From NCBI RefSeq assembly GCF_002243045.1, contig NZ_MBKP01000019.1, positions 1-64,000 on the forward strand: a DNA stretch of 64,000 nucleotides, written 5' to 3'. Position 1 is the stretch's first letter; every line of letters starts with the position of its first letter. Below, in pieces: positions 7,712-17,155 of the stretch. Below the pieces are notes generated by a model. That model was not told the origin of the DNA, ran no database searches, and was given only the letters and a program-made list of their open reading frames with translations. Made by a program: the position numbers and the translations under genes. The stretch is from Methanolobus psychrotolerans (GTDB lineage Archaea > Halobacteriota > Methanosarcinia > Methanosarcinales > Methanosarcinaceae).

Positions 7712-9802
7712 ATGACTGAAGGTAAGTGGGACGAAAAATTCATAATGTTCCTTAAAAAGTATTATTGGGATAGTGTTCTGCAACTTGCAAACAATTATCC
7801 TGATCAGCGTAGTCTGGAAGTTGATTTCTCCGATCTGGAAGTATTTGATAGGGAAATTGCCAGTGAACTCCTTTTCAATCCGGATGAGGTGCTGCCCAGT
7901 GCAGACAATGCACTTCAGCAGATAGACCTTCCTGTGGAGAAAAGTCTGGATGATGCAAAGGTTCGTTTTATAAAGATACCAAATAAGATACCTAACAGGG
8001 ACCTTCGCAGTAAACATCTGCTGCAGTTCGTTGCTATTGAGGGTATGATACGTAAGGCAACGGAAGTTCGTCCGAAGGTACTTAACGCTGCATTTCAGTG
8101 TATGCGTTGTGAGCACGTGACCATGGTCCCTCAGAATGAGCTCAAATTTGTGGAACCTGTTGAGTGTGAGAATGAAACATGTGGAAGGAAAGGTCCTTTT
8201 AAAATACTGATCAACCAGTCTGTCTTTATAGATGCCCAAAAACTCCAGGTACAAGAATCGCCTGAGAACCTCAAAGGCGGTTCACAACCTCAGAGTCTTG
8301 ATGTGGACGCAGAGGATGATCTTGCCGGTATTGTAAGGCCCGGGGATCGTGTAATTATCAATGGGGTTCTGCGTTCTCACCAGAGAACTACCAGAGAGGG
8401 TAAATCACCATTCTATGACTTGGTCGTACAGGCCAATTCCATCGAATACATGGACCAGGTGTTTGACGAGCTTGAAATAAGCCCTGAAGAGGAAGAAGAA
8501 ATAATTGCTCTGAGTCGTGACCCGGAATTATTCAGTAAAATGATAGGGTCGATAGCTCCTTCTATCTATGGGTATGAGGACGTAAAAGAAGCTCTTTCCC
8601 TTCAACTATTTTCCGGTGTTCCAAAACATCTTCCCGATGGTTCCAGGGTGCGTGGGGATATCCATATTCTTTTTGTAGGTGATCCAGGTGTTGCTAAAAG
8701 TCAGTTGCTCCGCTACATGGTAAAGATTTCCCCAAGAGGTGTTTTTGCATCCGGTAAGAGTGCTTCCTCAAGTGGTCTGACTGCTGCAGCAGTGCGTGAC
8801 GATATGGGGGATGGTCGATGGACACTGGAAGCAGGTGCTCTAGTTATGGCCGACATGGGTATTGCAGCAGTTGACGAAATGGATAAGATGAGCACTGAAG
8901 ATAAGAGTGCACTGCACGAGGCAATGGAGCAGCAAACCATAAGTGTTGCAAAAGCAGGCATACTTGCAACATTGAAATCACGATGTGCCCTTCTTGGTGC
9001 CGCCAATCCTAAATACGGGCGTTTTGACAGGTATGAAGGTATCGCTCAGCAGATAAACATGCCACCTGCCCTGGTATCAAGATTCGATATGATATTCGTT
9101 CTTCTGGATACTCCCAATGAGGACCTGGACTCAAGGATAGCAAAACACATCCTAAAGTCCCATTATGCAGGTGAGCTCTCCGAGCAACGTAAGAACCTGC
9201 TCGCGAGTGCCATAACCCAGGAACAGGTAGATGACCATATGGAAGTTATCAAACCAACCATAGAGGCCGATAAGCTCCGGAAGTATATTGCTTATTCCAG
9301 AAGGAATGTTTTTCCGGTAATGGAGGATGACGCACGTGACCATCTTGTCAAGTTCTACATGGACCTGCGAAGGATGGGAGAGGGAAAAGATGCCCCGGTG
9401 CCTGTTACTGCACGTCAGCTCGAGGCCCTTGTAAGACTTGCCGAGGCAAGCGCACGCCTGCGACTTAATAACGTTGCAACCATCGAGGATGCAAAAAGGG
9501 CGACCCGGATAGTTTATTCCTGTCTTCGTCAGGTTGGCGTTGATCCTGACACAGGGGCATTTGATGTGGATGTCATAGCTTCCGGTACAAGTAAAAGCCA
9601 GAGGGATAAGATCAAGGTGATCAGGGAGATCATTAAAATGGTCGGTGAAAAGCATCCGGGGGGAAAAGCGCCGCTTGAAGAGGTTTATACCGAAGCCCAG
9701 AATCAGCAGATAGACAGGCAACATGCAGAAGAGTTAATCTCCAAGATGAGACGTTCCGGTGATCTGATTAAACCCGATAAAGAGCATGTAAAAGTAGTTT
9801 GA
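7712..9802 (+). CDS. mcm: Replicative DNA helicase MCM
   Basis: Hexameric replicative helicase of 696 aa. It has an N-terminal DNA-binding part with a Zn site (CMRC...CENETCGRK, about residues 130-157). The AAA+ core carries Walker A GDPGVAKSQLLR (about 324), Walker B AAVDEMDKM (about 385) and an arginine finger in SRFDMIFVLLD (about 455). A winged-helix C-terminus follows. Length is normal and no intein is present. It heads a plus-strand run with DUF424 and two coiled-coil genes. Confidence 0.97.
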   Translation: MTEGKWDEKFIMFLKKYYWDSVLQLANNYPDQRSLEVDFSDLEVFDREIASELLFNPDEVLPSADNALQQIDLPVEKSLDDAKVRFIKIPNKIPNRDLRSKHLLQFVAIEGMIRKATEVRPKVLNAAFQCMRCEHVTMVPQNELKFVEPVECENETCGRKGPFKILINQSVFIDAQKLQVQESPENLKGGSQPQSLDVDAEDDLAGIVRPGDRVIINGVLRSHQRTTREGKSPFYDLVVQANSIEYMDQVFDELEISPEEEEEIIALSRDPELFSKMIGSIAPSIYGYEDVKEALSLQLFSGVPKHLPDGSRVRGDIHILFVGDPGVAKSQLLRYMVKISPRGVFASGKSASSSGLTAAAVRDDMGDGRWTLEAGALVMADMGIAAVDEMDKMSTEDKSALHEAMEQQTISVAKAGILATLKSRCALLGAANPKYGRFDRYEGIAQQINMPPALVSRFDMIFVLLDTPNEDLDSRIAKHILKSHYAGELSEQRKNLLASAITQEQVDDHMEVIKPTIEADKLRKYIAYSRRNVFPVMEDDARDHLVKFYMDLRRMGEGKDAPVPVTARQLEALVRLAEASARLRLNNVATIEDAKRATRIVYSCLRQVGVDPDTGAFDVDVIASGTSKSQRDKIKVIREIIKMVGEKHPGGKAPLEEVYTEAQNQQIDRQHAEELISKMRRSGDLIKPDKEHVKVV

Positions 9803-9814
9803 AGAAGTGATCAC

Positions 9815-10105
9815 ATGTATATCAAGATTCACAAATCAGGCAGCAGCACTATCGTTGCCCTGTGTGACAGGGAACTGATAGGAAAGACGCTTAAAGAAGG
9901 CAATATTACTGTTACAATAACAGAAGAATTCTACAAAGGCTCTATCATATCAGAGGAAGATGCAATTGCCATAATATCAAAGGCATCAAATGTCAATATA
10001 TTTGGTGAAAAGGCAGTTTCCTGTGCTGTTAAATGTGGGGTTGTAGATACTAATAATGTAAAGATTATAAATGATGTAGCACATGCCCAGATATTCAGGA
10101 TATAA
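9815..10105 (+). CDS. DUF424 family protein
   Basis: A 96-aa archaeal conserved protein beginning MYIKIHKSG. It has the DUF424 pattern: LCDRELIGKTLKEG near residue 18, then YKGSIISEEDA and a C-terminal VAHAQIFRI. It starts 12 nt after mcm and is probably cotranscribed. No biochemical role is established for the family. Its position between replication and coiled-coil genes does not by itself identify one. Confidence 0.8.
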   Translation: MYIKIHKSGSSTIVALCDRELIGKTLKEGNITVTITEEFYKGSIISEEDAIAIISKASNVNIFGEKAVSCAVKCGVVDTNNVKIINDVAHAQIFRI

Positions 10106-10123
10106 TTGCTACGAGGTTTTATT

Positions 10124-10798
10124 ATGAATGACGAGATTGCGGTTTCGGGCGCACAGAACAATGCGCTAAATACCTTTGACAGAAAAGAGCTTATTGAAGG
10201 GGTTATGCAGAAGCATAATAAATTCTTAAATGAATATGCTTCTGAGTTCAATGAACTTGAGAACAAAATGAAAACACTACAGGATAGCGTTGAGTCCACT
10301 AAAAATAACAGGGAAAATGCTCTGGAAAAAGTAGAGATACTGACTGAAAAAAGACAGTTGTTCTACCACCAGGCAGAAAAACTGCTGGATGATCTGGATT
10401 CTTCGGTCTCAAATAGTGATTTTTCCAGAGAGATGTCATTTGTCAAAGATAAACTTTCAAAATTAAAAGGTTCACTGGCTCCGGAAGAGGAGCAAAAGCA
10501 GGCCGAGTCCATTTTGCAAGACATTTCTTCCCTCAGTTTAAAAACATCTGGTATTGAAAGCCGTCTTGCTGTTGTAAACGAAAGGATAAAGGATGCTCTT
10601 ACTTCAAACATGGAACTCAGTTCAATTGATAGTTCTGAAGAGAGCTATAATAATACCTTGTCTTCTTTAGATGGGGATATAAAAGAAATCGCTCCAAGAT
10701 ACCAATGGCTGGAGAATAGGATACAAAGTCACAAAGAGGCATTACAGTACTGGGAAAAACAGCCGGTAGTTGCTGATGCAGAAGAGGTGAAAGTATGA
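10124..10798 (+). CDS. Coiled-coil protein of unknown function
   Basis: A 224-aa, strongly charged and helical protein with heptad-like spacing across most of its length. It has no transmembrane segment, cysteines or enzymatic motif. The ATG at 10124 is preferred because GAGGT lies 7 nt upstream; an ATG 18 nt earlier would have no site. The last four bases overlap the next gene (ATGA), so the two coiled-coil proteins are probably made in fixed ratio and may interact. Confidence 0.75.
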   Translation: MNDEIAVSGAQNNALNTFDRKELIEGVMQKHNKFLNEYASEFNELENKMKTLQDSVESTKNNRENALEKVEILTEKRQLFYHQAEKLLDDLDSSVSNSDFSREMSFVKDKLSKLKGSLAPEEEQKQAESILQDISSLSLKTSGIESRLAVVNERIKDALTSNMELSSIDSSEESYNNTLSSLDGDIKEIAPRYQWLENRIQSHKEALQYWEKQPVVADAEEVKV

Positions 10799-11718
10799 CG
10801 GATGTAGATGTTTCTTCAATAAGTGAGAAGGACCTGAAGAATAAAGTCAATGACCTTCGGACTCAGATATCCCATAATGAACGTGAGCTAAAGGCTATCT
10901 ATAGGGAACTCAAGTTGCATCGTACTAACACTGATGACTTGAAAGAAAAGCGTGATAATCTTAATTCCCAGGTGAAAAGTCTGATGTCAAAGGCCCGCGA
11001 TGCCAAGTCTAAGAGGGACTCTATCAATGCAAGGATAGCTGCTTTGAAGTCCTCAAGGAATGAAGCTAATGAAAAGACACGCATGTTCTCAGATAATATA
11101 AATGAACTTAAAACAAAGAGGGATGATCTCAATAAGTTATCCAAGGGAAGTGTTGAAACACTGTCAAAAGCCTATGCTGCAGACCTTGACCTTTTCCTGA
11201 ATGCTGACATCCCGCTAAAACATGAGATTGATGTTTTCAGCAGGTTGCTAGATCTCAAAGAGCGCCTTGGTGCGGCATTTGATGCAAATGATATCCATCA
11301 GAAATTGATGAAGACATATGATGCCTCAAAAGATGTATTTGAATCAAGGGATGACTTTGGAAATGAGATTGGTAAACTTGCAGAGGAATCTCAGAAACAC
11401 CATCTTGAGATGATAGGGCTCTATAATCAGGTTGATGAATTAAGAAAAGCTGCCGATACTGCGCACTTGCAGATATCTGAAAAATATTCTGTCACGGCTC
11501 CTCTCCGGGAAAAAATAGATCCTCTTAAGAGCAAGATCGCTTTGCTCAGGGATGAGCTTGGCATATACCTTGAGAAACTCAATGACATCCAGGTTGAAAA
11601 AGATGACCGGAAGCAGGAAGAACATCTTGTTGTCGCCAAAGAGAAACTGGAGAAGAGTGGCCGCCTGAGCCTTGAGGACCTTAAAGTATTAATGGAGAAA
11701 GGGGATCTGAAATTCTGA
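10795..11718 (+). CDS. Coiled-coil protein, COG1340-like
   Basis: A 307-aa archaeal coiled-coil protein. Long Lys/Glu/Leu heptads fill residues 8-120 and 185-280, broken by a less regular middle (about 120-165). The C-terminus, SGRLSLEDLKVLMEKGDL, resembles the conserved tail of COG1340 proteins, whose function is unknown. Overlap with the previous gene by four bases indicates translational coupling. T-rich sequence follows the stop, where a convergent gene ends. Confidence 0.72.
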   Translation: MTDVDVSSISEKDLKNKVNDLRTQISHNERELKAIYRELKLHRTNTDDLKEKRDNLNSQVKSLMSKARDAKSKRDSINARIAALKSSRNEANEKTRMFSDNINELKTKRDDLNKLSKGSVETLSKAYAADLDLFLNADIPLKHEIDVFSRLLDLKERLGAAFDANDIHQKLMKTYDASKDVFESRDDFGNEIGKLAEESQKHHLEMIGLYNQVDELRKAADTAHLQISEKYSVTAPLREKIDPLKSKIALLRDELGIYLEKLNDIQVEKDDRKQEEHLVVAKEKLEKSGRLSLEDLKVLMEKGDLKF

Positions 11719-11739
11719 TCTCCCTTTCTTTCTTTTAAT

Positions 11740-12339
11740 TCAATTTAAAAAACGCCGGCATGTCATTATAAGTGATATGCCTGCAAATGTCTGGAATATT
11801 GTGAATCCGTTTGTTTGCCTGCTAATATCATCTCCAGGCAATACATTTTCATCGCTGTCGTTATAGTCATTTTCCTCTTCTGCAAAGTCAGGTTCTGGAA
11901 GATCACTATCCTGATACTGGTATACTGATTTGAATGTAATGAGTTCACCACTGGTGCTTGCATATATCGTATCTACTGTGATATTCAGTATTTCTTCTTC
12001 TTTCGAATAGACAAAACTATCTCCTTCTGACAGAATGGCTTCTTTCAGTAGCTCATCTTCATGCAGGAGTTTAACCCATACTTGCTTCTGCTCAAGGTTC
12101 ACACTTCTCACAGCAAAAACATATCCTTGGTAAAAATCCCATGAATCTCCTGTTGTCAGAAATATTCCAGTCCCATTGATAAGTAAAAGATTATCGTGTC
12201 CTTTTACAATGAACGGCGCACTGTATTCATTTATAAGTAAAGGTTCTGCGTATGCTGAGGATATAATTGAAAAAAAAAGGAGAAACGCAATGATAAAACT
12301 GCAGTTTCTTTTCCGGTATGACATAAAAGACCACTTCAT
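11740..12339 (-). CDS. Exported protein with one S-layer duplication-type domain
   Basis: A 199-aa product. A basic N-terminus and hydrophobic core with an SAYA-type cleavage site (about residue 30) form a signal peptide. Residues about 32-145 resemble the S-layer family duplication domain of Methanosarcina: a long DGY-like segment, KQVWVKLLHEDE, SEGDSFVYSKEEE and a final KSVYQYQDSD. An acidic linker and a weak hydrophobic C-terminus follow. Normal S-layer proteins carry two copies; this has one. The ATG at 12339 sits 4 nt after birA; 12324 is an alternative start. Confidence 0.62.
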   Translation of the reverse strand: MKWSFMSYRKRNCSFIIAFLLFFSIISSAYAEPLLINEYSAPFIVKGHDNLLLINGTGIFLTTGDSWDFYQGYVFAVRSVNLEQKQVWVKLLHEDELLKEAILSEGDSFVYSKEEEILNITVDTIYASTSGELITFKSVYQYQDSDLPEPDFAEEENDYNDSDENVLPGDDISRQTNGFTIFQTFAGISLIMTCRRFLN

Positions 12340-12343
12340 TAAT

Positions 12344-13348
12344 TCAATATCTGTAACGACAGTTTCCTGCAATGATTTCCTGTTTCTTGTTGTTTCTGTC
12401 AAGGACAACCAGTGCTCCTTTTTCAGTAATTCCCACAGCTTTTCCTTCAATGAGTTTGCTTGGTGTTGTGACCTTAACTTCCTTTCCAATAGTGTCGGAA
12501 AGGTTAATCCATTCGTCAACAATGTTGGTGAATTGTTGTGTTTTGAACTTTATATACTGCTGCTCCAGTTCATAAAGAAGGGATGCAACAAAAGCTGTTC
12601 TATCAATTGGATTCCCCATCTCATTAGCAATACTTGTTGAATTCTTTCTGATTTCATCCTTAAGGTCTGCAATTTTGACGTTTGCGTTGATGCCGATCCC
12701 GAGGATAATATAATCGACCTTATCCACTTCAGCACTTACTTCTGTAAGTATTCCGCATATCTTCTTACCTTTGACAAGTACATCATTTGGCCATTTGATG
12801 CGTGCATCAACTCCTATATTCCTTAATGCTGTCGTCACAGCAATTCCTGCAACAAGTGTTATCTTTGATACATTGTCAAGTGGTATGGATGGCTTTAGAA
12901 TAAGTGATAACCAGATGCCACCGGGAATTGATTGCCACTCACTGCCCATGCGTCCACGACCTTTATTCTGCGTTTCTGCAATGACTACAGTACCTTCCGG
13001 GGATTTGGGTGCAATTTCCCGTGCCGTATTGTTAGTTGAGTCAAGCTCTGAATAATACCGGATATCATTTCCGATGAGGCTTGTCCTCATTATCTTTTTC
13101 AATTCATCGGGATCTACTCTGTCAGGATATGCATCAAGTATGTACCCTATCTTTGGAGAAGATCGAATATCATATCCGTCTTTTCGGAGGGCTTTTATAT
13201 ACTTCCAGACCATTGCTCGGGTTATACCCAATTTTACTCCAATCTCCTGGCCGGATACTGGATTTCCTTCAGATTGTCTTAGCAACCTTATGATCTCTTT
13301 TCTGTTGTCATTCAAAAGGCATTCCACCATACAAATGTTGCTGCCCAT
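12344..13348 (-). CDS. birA: Biotin--protein ligase with N-terminal HTH (BirA)
   Basis: A 334-aa bifunctional biotin ligase. Residues about 10-65 form a winged helix (GQEIGVKLGITRAMVWKYI). The ligase core carries STNNTARE, GRGRMGSEW (about residue 131, biotinyl-AMP loop) and KWPNDVLV (about 184). It attaches biotin to the lysine of PycB, encoded two genes upstream, and the HTH suggests a repressor role as in bacterial BirA. It starts 27 nt after pycA. A second ATG at codon 7 is possible. Confidence 0.93.
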   Translation of the reverse strand: MGSNICMVECLLNDNRKEIIRLLRQSEGNPVSGQEIGVKLGITRAMVWKYIKALRKDGYDIRSSPKIGYILDAYPDRVDPDELKKIMRTSLIGNDIRYYSELDSTNNTAREIAPKSPEGTVVIAETQNKGRGRMGSEWQSIPGGIWLSLILKPSIPLDNVSKITLVAGIAVTTALRNIGVDARIKWPNDVLVKGKKICGILTEVSAEVDKVDYIILGIGINANVKIADLKDEIRKNSTSIANEMGNPIDRTAFVASLLYELEQQYIKFKTQQFTNIVDEWINLSDTIGKEVKVTTPSKLIEGKAVGITEKGALVVLDRNNKKQEIIAGNCRYRY

Positions 13349-13375
13349 CTATGTTATTATGTTGTCAAATGTTTA

Positions 13376-14857
13376 TTACTTTGTCTGTTTTTTGGCAGCA
13401 CTTACATATGAACTTACAGCAACTGTCGCTGCAGCTATTTTCTGGTCCTTATTATCAAGTGCTGAAGCCAGGGTCGCTCCTTTGGCAGAATCTTCCACAA
13501 CAACCTTTCTTACATCTTCTATAATGTTGTTATCCTCTATGAAATGAGTTGTAAGTTTTCCTTCTCTGAAGGCAGGATGCCTCATAACTGCCTTGTGGAA
13601 TGCAATGTTAGTTGTGACTCCGACGACAACATATTCATAAAGTGCGCGCTGCATCCTGTCGATGGCTTCGTTCCTGTCACTTCCCCAGGCAGAGAGTTTT
13701 GATATCATAGAGTCATAGTAAGGTGAAATGGTATATCCTGTATGAACTCCACTGTCAACCCTGATTCCCGGCCCACCGGCGGAACGATATCTTCTGATCT
13801 TACCAGGAGAAGGGGCGAAATCGTTAAGCGGATCCTCAGCATTAAGACGGCATTCAATCGCCCATCCTCTGATGCTGATATCTTCCTGTTTGAAAGGCAA
13901 CTCCTCACCACAAGCAATATGAAGCTGCTGTTTTGCCAGATCGATACCTGTGATCATTTCAGTGATAGTATGCTCCACCTGCAGTCTGGTATTGACTTCC
14001 AGGAAGTAGAACTCACCTTTTGAATAAAGGAACTCAACAGTTCCTGCATTTTCGTATCCAATAGCCTTTGCTGCCTTTACTGCAGTCCCTCCCATCTGCT
14101 TGCGAAGTTCTGGCGTCATTATAGGAGAAGGTGCTTCTTCTATCAGTTTCTGATGTCTGCGTTGTATCGAACATTCCCTTTCCATAACATACACCGCATT
14201 CCCATATTTATCTGCAAGTATCTGGAACTCGATGTGCCTTGGTTCTTCTACATATTTTTCAATAAAAACAGTCGAGTCGCCAAAAGCTGATTCAGCAACC
14301 GATTGTATGGAACTGAGGGCATTGTGGAATTCTTTCCTGGAATGTACTATCTTCATTCCTATGCCGCCACCGCCTGCTGATGCCTTGATTATAACGGGAT
14401 ATCCAATGCCATCTGCAATATCTGCTGCCTTTTCAGGGTCTGATATAGCTTCATTGGTCCCTGGGACTACAGGCACACCTGCTTTGATCATAGTATTTCT
14501 GGCAGCTATTTTGCTTCCCATCTGTTCAATGACCCTGCTTGAAGGACCTATGAAAGTAATTCCTGCTTCCTCACACTTGCGGGCAAATTTACTGTTCTCA
14601 GATAAGAATCCGTATCCTGGGTGAATTCCCTCTGCTCCACATTCAAGTGCTACTTCTATAATTTTATCACCATTAAGGTAACTCTGGCTTGATGGGGCAG
14701 GGCCGATATGATATGCTTCATCTGCATATTTTGCAAAAAGAGCATTCTTGTCGGCTTCTGAATACACTGCTACACTCTGGACTCCAAGTTCACGACATGC
14801 ACGCATTGCACGTATCGCTATCTCGCCCCTGTTGGCGACTAGTACTTTTTTGAACAT
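13376..14857 (-). CDS. pycA: Pyruvate carboxylase subunit A (biotin carboxylase)
   Basis: ATP-dependent biotin carboxylase subunit, 493 aa. It starts [20 protein letters not shown], has the ATP-grasp glycine loop AGGGGIGM (about residue 163), [12 protein letters not shown] and [15 protein letters not shown]. With PycB it forms an alpha4-beta4-type archaeal pyruvate carboxylase that makes oxaloacetate for biosynthesis. It follows pycB by 10 nt and precedes birA. About 40 extra residues at the C-terminus are Ala/Lys-rich. Confidence 0.95.
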   Translation of the reverse strand: MFKKVLVANRGEIAIRAMRACRELGVQSVAVYSEADKNALFAKYADEAYHIGPAPSSQSYLNGDKIIEVALECGAEGIHPGYGFLSENSKFARKCEEAGITFIGPSSRVIEQMGSKIAARNTMIKAGVPVVPGTNEAISDPEKAADIADGIGYPVIIKASAGGGGIGMKIVHSRKEFHNALSSIQSVAESAFGDSTVFIEKYVEEPRHIEFQILADKYGNAVYVMERECSIQRRHQKLIEEAPSPIMTPELRKQMGGTAVKAAKAIGYENAGTVEFLYSKGEFYFLEVNTRLQVEHTITEMITGIDLAKQQLHIACGEELPFKQEDISIRGWAIECRLNAEDPLNDFAPSPGKIRRYRSAGGPGIRVDSGVHTGYTISPYYDSMISKLSAWGSDRNEAIDRMQRALYEYVVVGVTTNIAFHKAVMRHPAFREGKLTTHFIEDNNIIEDVRKVVVEDSAKGATLASALDNKDQKIAAATVAVSSYVSAAKKQTK

Positions 14858-14867
14858 AACTGTTCAC

Positions 14868-16592
14868 CTACTCTATACTCATTAGTACATCACCGGATTT
14901 CACAGGAGCACCTTCTGCAATAAGTATTGCTTTGACAGTCCCTCCGTGTGGTGCATGGATTGCATTTTCCATTTTCATAGCCTCTATGACACAGACGGTG
15001 TCGCCTTCTTCAATGCAATCTCCGACTTTGGCCTTTATGGAAAGTACCATTCCTTGCATGTGGCTTGTCACAGCTCCGGGCACAGAATCTGCAGTAGGCT
15101 TTTCGTCCTCTACTACTTTTATCGCACCTCCTACTGGGTTTACTTTGACAGTGTATATTTCTCCGTCAATTTCTACCTTGTACTCGGTAGGTATGCCGGA
15201 AAAGTCTGCTGTAGCACACGGCTGTCTCTTTTCCATGATTGGTGTAAGGTCTTCTTCTTCAAGTTCACCTTTCAGGAAGGCAGGAGCTATGGCCGGGTAG
15301 AGTATATATGTGAGGATATCCTCTTCCTTTTTTATAATGCCCATTTCTTCTGCTTCCTTTTTCATCCTCTCATATTCCGGCTGGAGAAGATCCGCAGGCC
15401 TGCAGGTAATTGGTTCATCTTCGCCGATGATCTTTGCAATTATCTCGGAACTGATCTTTTGTGGTGGTCTTCCGTAAAGTCCACGTACGTAATCTTTGAC
15501 TTCTTTTGGAATTACTTTGTACCTCTCGCCCATCAGCACATTGAGTACTGCCTGCGTACCAACTATTTGGCTTGTAGGTGTGACTAGCGGCGGATATCCT
15601 AGTTCTTTACGCACAAGGGGCATTTCCTTGAGTACATCTTTAAATTTGTCCAGTGCATTCTGTTCCTTTAACTGGGATACCAGGTTTGAGAGCATACCTC
15701 CTGGTATTTGGTAAAGCAATACATTTGTGTCAATTTGTTCTGATATTGGATCGAGTATGCAGCGATATTGTTCCTTGATATCCTTGAAGTATTGCGATAT
15801 TTCCGATATCAATTCAAGGTCAAGTCCGGTTGCACGCTTTGTTTCAGCAAGAGCTGCCACAATTGATTCTGTAGGTGGCTGTGATGTTCCCCATGAAAAG
15901 GGAGAAAGTGCAGTATCAAGTATATCAACACCTGCCCTGCATGCGGCAGTGTAACTCATGGGTGCCATTCCTGAAGTACAGTGGGAATGCAGATCAACAG
16001 GAAGGTTAACCTCCGTCTTGAGTGCTTTTACAAGGTCATATGCCTGCTGTGGGGAGATAAGACCGGCCATGTCCTTGATACAAAGGGAATCGCATCCCAG
16101 TTCAGCAAGGCCTGTTGCCAGTTCAACATATTTTTCAATAGTATGGACCGGGCTTATGGTGTAGGCTATAGCTCCCTGTACTTCCGCTCCATCCTTTTTA
16201 GCGACAGTTATGGCTTTTTCCATGTTGCGGATGTCATTTACAGCATCAAAGACCCTGAAGATGTCAATACCATTCTCGTGGGCTTTCTGAACGAACTTTT
16301 CCACAACATCATCAGAATAGTGCCTGTATCCAACTAGGTTCTGTCCTCTGAGCAACATCTGGGCCGGAGTTTCTTTCATATGTTTTTTCAGGTCTCTCAG
16401 CCTTTCCCATGGGTCCTCATTGAGATATCTGATGGAACTATCAAATGTTGCTCCGCCCCACATCTCAAGTGAATAATATCCAACTTCATCAAGCTTATCC
16501 ACAATCGGAAGCATGTTACGGGTGCGCATTCTGGTGGCGATAAGAGATTGATGCGCATCTCGAAGAATGGTTTCAGTGATTTTTACTTTCAT
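14868..16592 (-). CDS. pycB: Pyruvate carboxylase subunit B (carboxyltransferase and biotin carrier)
   Basis: The 574-aa carboxyltransferase subunit. The N-terminal HMGL-like TIM barrel begins with ETILRDAHQSL and has DLHSHCTSGMAP for metal binding. The C-terminal biotinyl domain contains EAMKMENA, with the biotin lysine at residue 540. The protein resembles oxaloacetate decarboxylase alpha, but pairing with PycA and BirA and the absence of beta/gamma subunits support pyruvate carboxylase. AGGAGGA precedes the ATG. Confidence 0.95.
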   Translation of the reverse strand: MKVKITETILRDAHQSLIATRMRTRNMLPIVDKLDEVGYYSLEMWGGATFDSSIRYLNEDPWERLRDLKKHMKETPAQMLLRGQNLVGYRHYSDDVVEKFVQKAHENGIDIFRVFDAVNDIRNMEKAITVAKKDGAEVQGAIAYTISPVHTIEKYVELATGLAELGCDSLCIKDMAGLISPQQAYDLVKALKTEVNLPVDLHSHCTSGMAPMSYTAACRAGVDILDTALSPFSWGTSQPPTESIVAALAETKRATGLDLELISEISQYFKDIKEQYRCILDPISEQIDTNVLLYQIPGGMLSNLVSQLKEQNALDKFKDVLKEMPLVRKELGYPPLVTPTSQIVGTQAVLNVLMGERYKVIPKEVKDYVRGLYGRPPQKISSEIIAKIIGEDEPITCRPADLLQPEYERMKKEAEEMGIIKKEEDILTYILYPAIAPAFLKGELEEEDLTPIMEKRQPCATADFSGIPTEYKVEIDGEIYTVKVNPVGGAIKVVEDEKPTADSVPGAVTSHMQGMVLSIKAKVGDCIEEGDTVCVIEAMKMENAIHAPHGGTVKAILIAEGAPVKSGDVLMSIE

Positions 16593-16675
16593 GGGAATCC
16601 TCCTGGAATTTTTATAATAGTGAGTGATTATTGTAATAGAGAATCATCTAACGCCATGTCAGATGAAATTGTAAC

Positions 16676-16683
16676 TTATATAT
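16676..16683 (-). promoter_or_regulatory. TATA box for pycB-pycA-birA
   Basis: On the minus strand ATATATAA lies 84-91 nt before the pycB ATG, which would give a leader of roughly 60 nt. It is the best TATA-like element in the region. Confidence 0.45.
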
Positions 16684-16699
16684 CATGTTCTTTTATGTA

Positions 16700-17091
16700 G
16701 TTTCTGGTGAGCATTTGTAAATTGCCCCATAAGACCGGTTAGCGAGTATAAAAGCAGCATGCAGCCACAAAACTATTTAAAATAAATATACGTTTGTTGT
16801 TTATTCCTGAATATGTATTTTATTTAGATGAACTTCTACAAGGGATATTTTTGTCTTCATTCCTTTAGTTCTTTTCCGTTCTATTTTGCTCCGTAATGTT
16901 TGCCCTGACGCAACAATTCCTCGAATTTTTCCATTTTTGTCTTCAAGAATAAATGCAACAATCTGGATTTTAGTTAACAATGCTAAAAAGGTTATTGTGG
17001 AGTAATTTCATTTGTTTATGTATTTTCTTCGAAGAATTTCATAGTGTTTTTTGTCAAAAATTACTGTTTAAGTACATCATACATACATATT
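16700..17091. other. Intergenic stretch with a possible decayed PAS-like fragment
   Basis: About 390 bases with no convincing gene. On the minus strand, roughly 16985-16810, about 60 open codons include VAFILEDKNGKIRGIVASGQ, which faintly recalls the end of a PAS domain, followed by a basic stretch and a stop. There is no start, no ribosome site and no partner domain. If real it is a relic of a sensor gene. The remainder is AT-rich with no tRNA or clear repeat. Confidence 0.25.
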
Positions 17092-17109
17092 TTATCTCAT
17101 ATGAGATAA
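17092..17109. promoter_or_regulatory. 18-bp perfect palindrome, candidate operator
   Basis: TTATCTCAT followed directly by its reverse complement ATGAGATAA. It lies 47 nt before the ATG of the DUF1847 gene and abuts an AATATACAG TATA-like element, so a dimeric repressor bound here could block the promoter of the three-gene run at 17.1-19.4 kb. The binding protein is unknown. Confidence 0.5.
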
Positions 17110-17155
17110 TATACAGATATATGCAAGCAACATTCGGGCCTGCATGGTGATCAAA

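Noticed and set aside
14868..16592. Oxaloacetate decarboxylase alpha subunit
   Set aside because: The sequence is similar, but pycA and birA are adjacent and no beta or gamma subunit is present.
16700..16800. A tRNA-like stretch upstream of pycB
   Set aside because: No cloverleaf with a T-loop TTCRA could be drawn.
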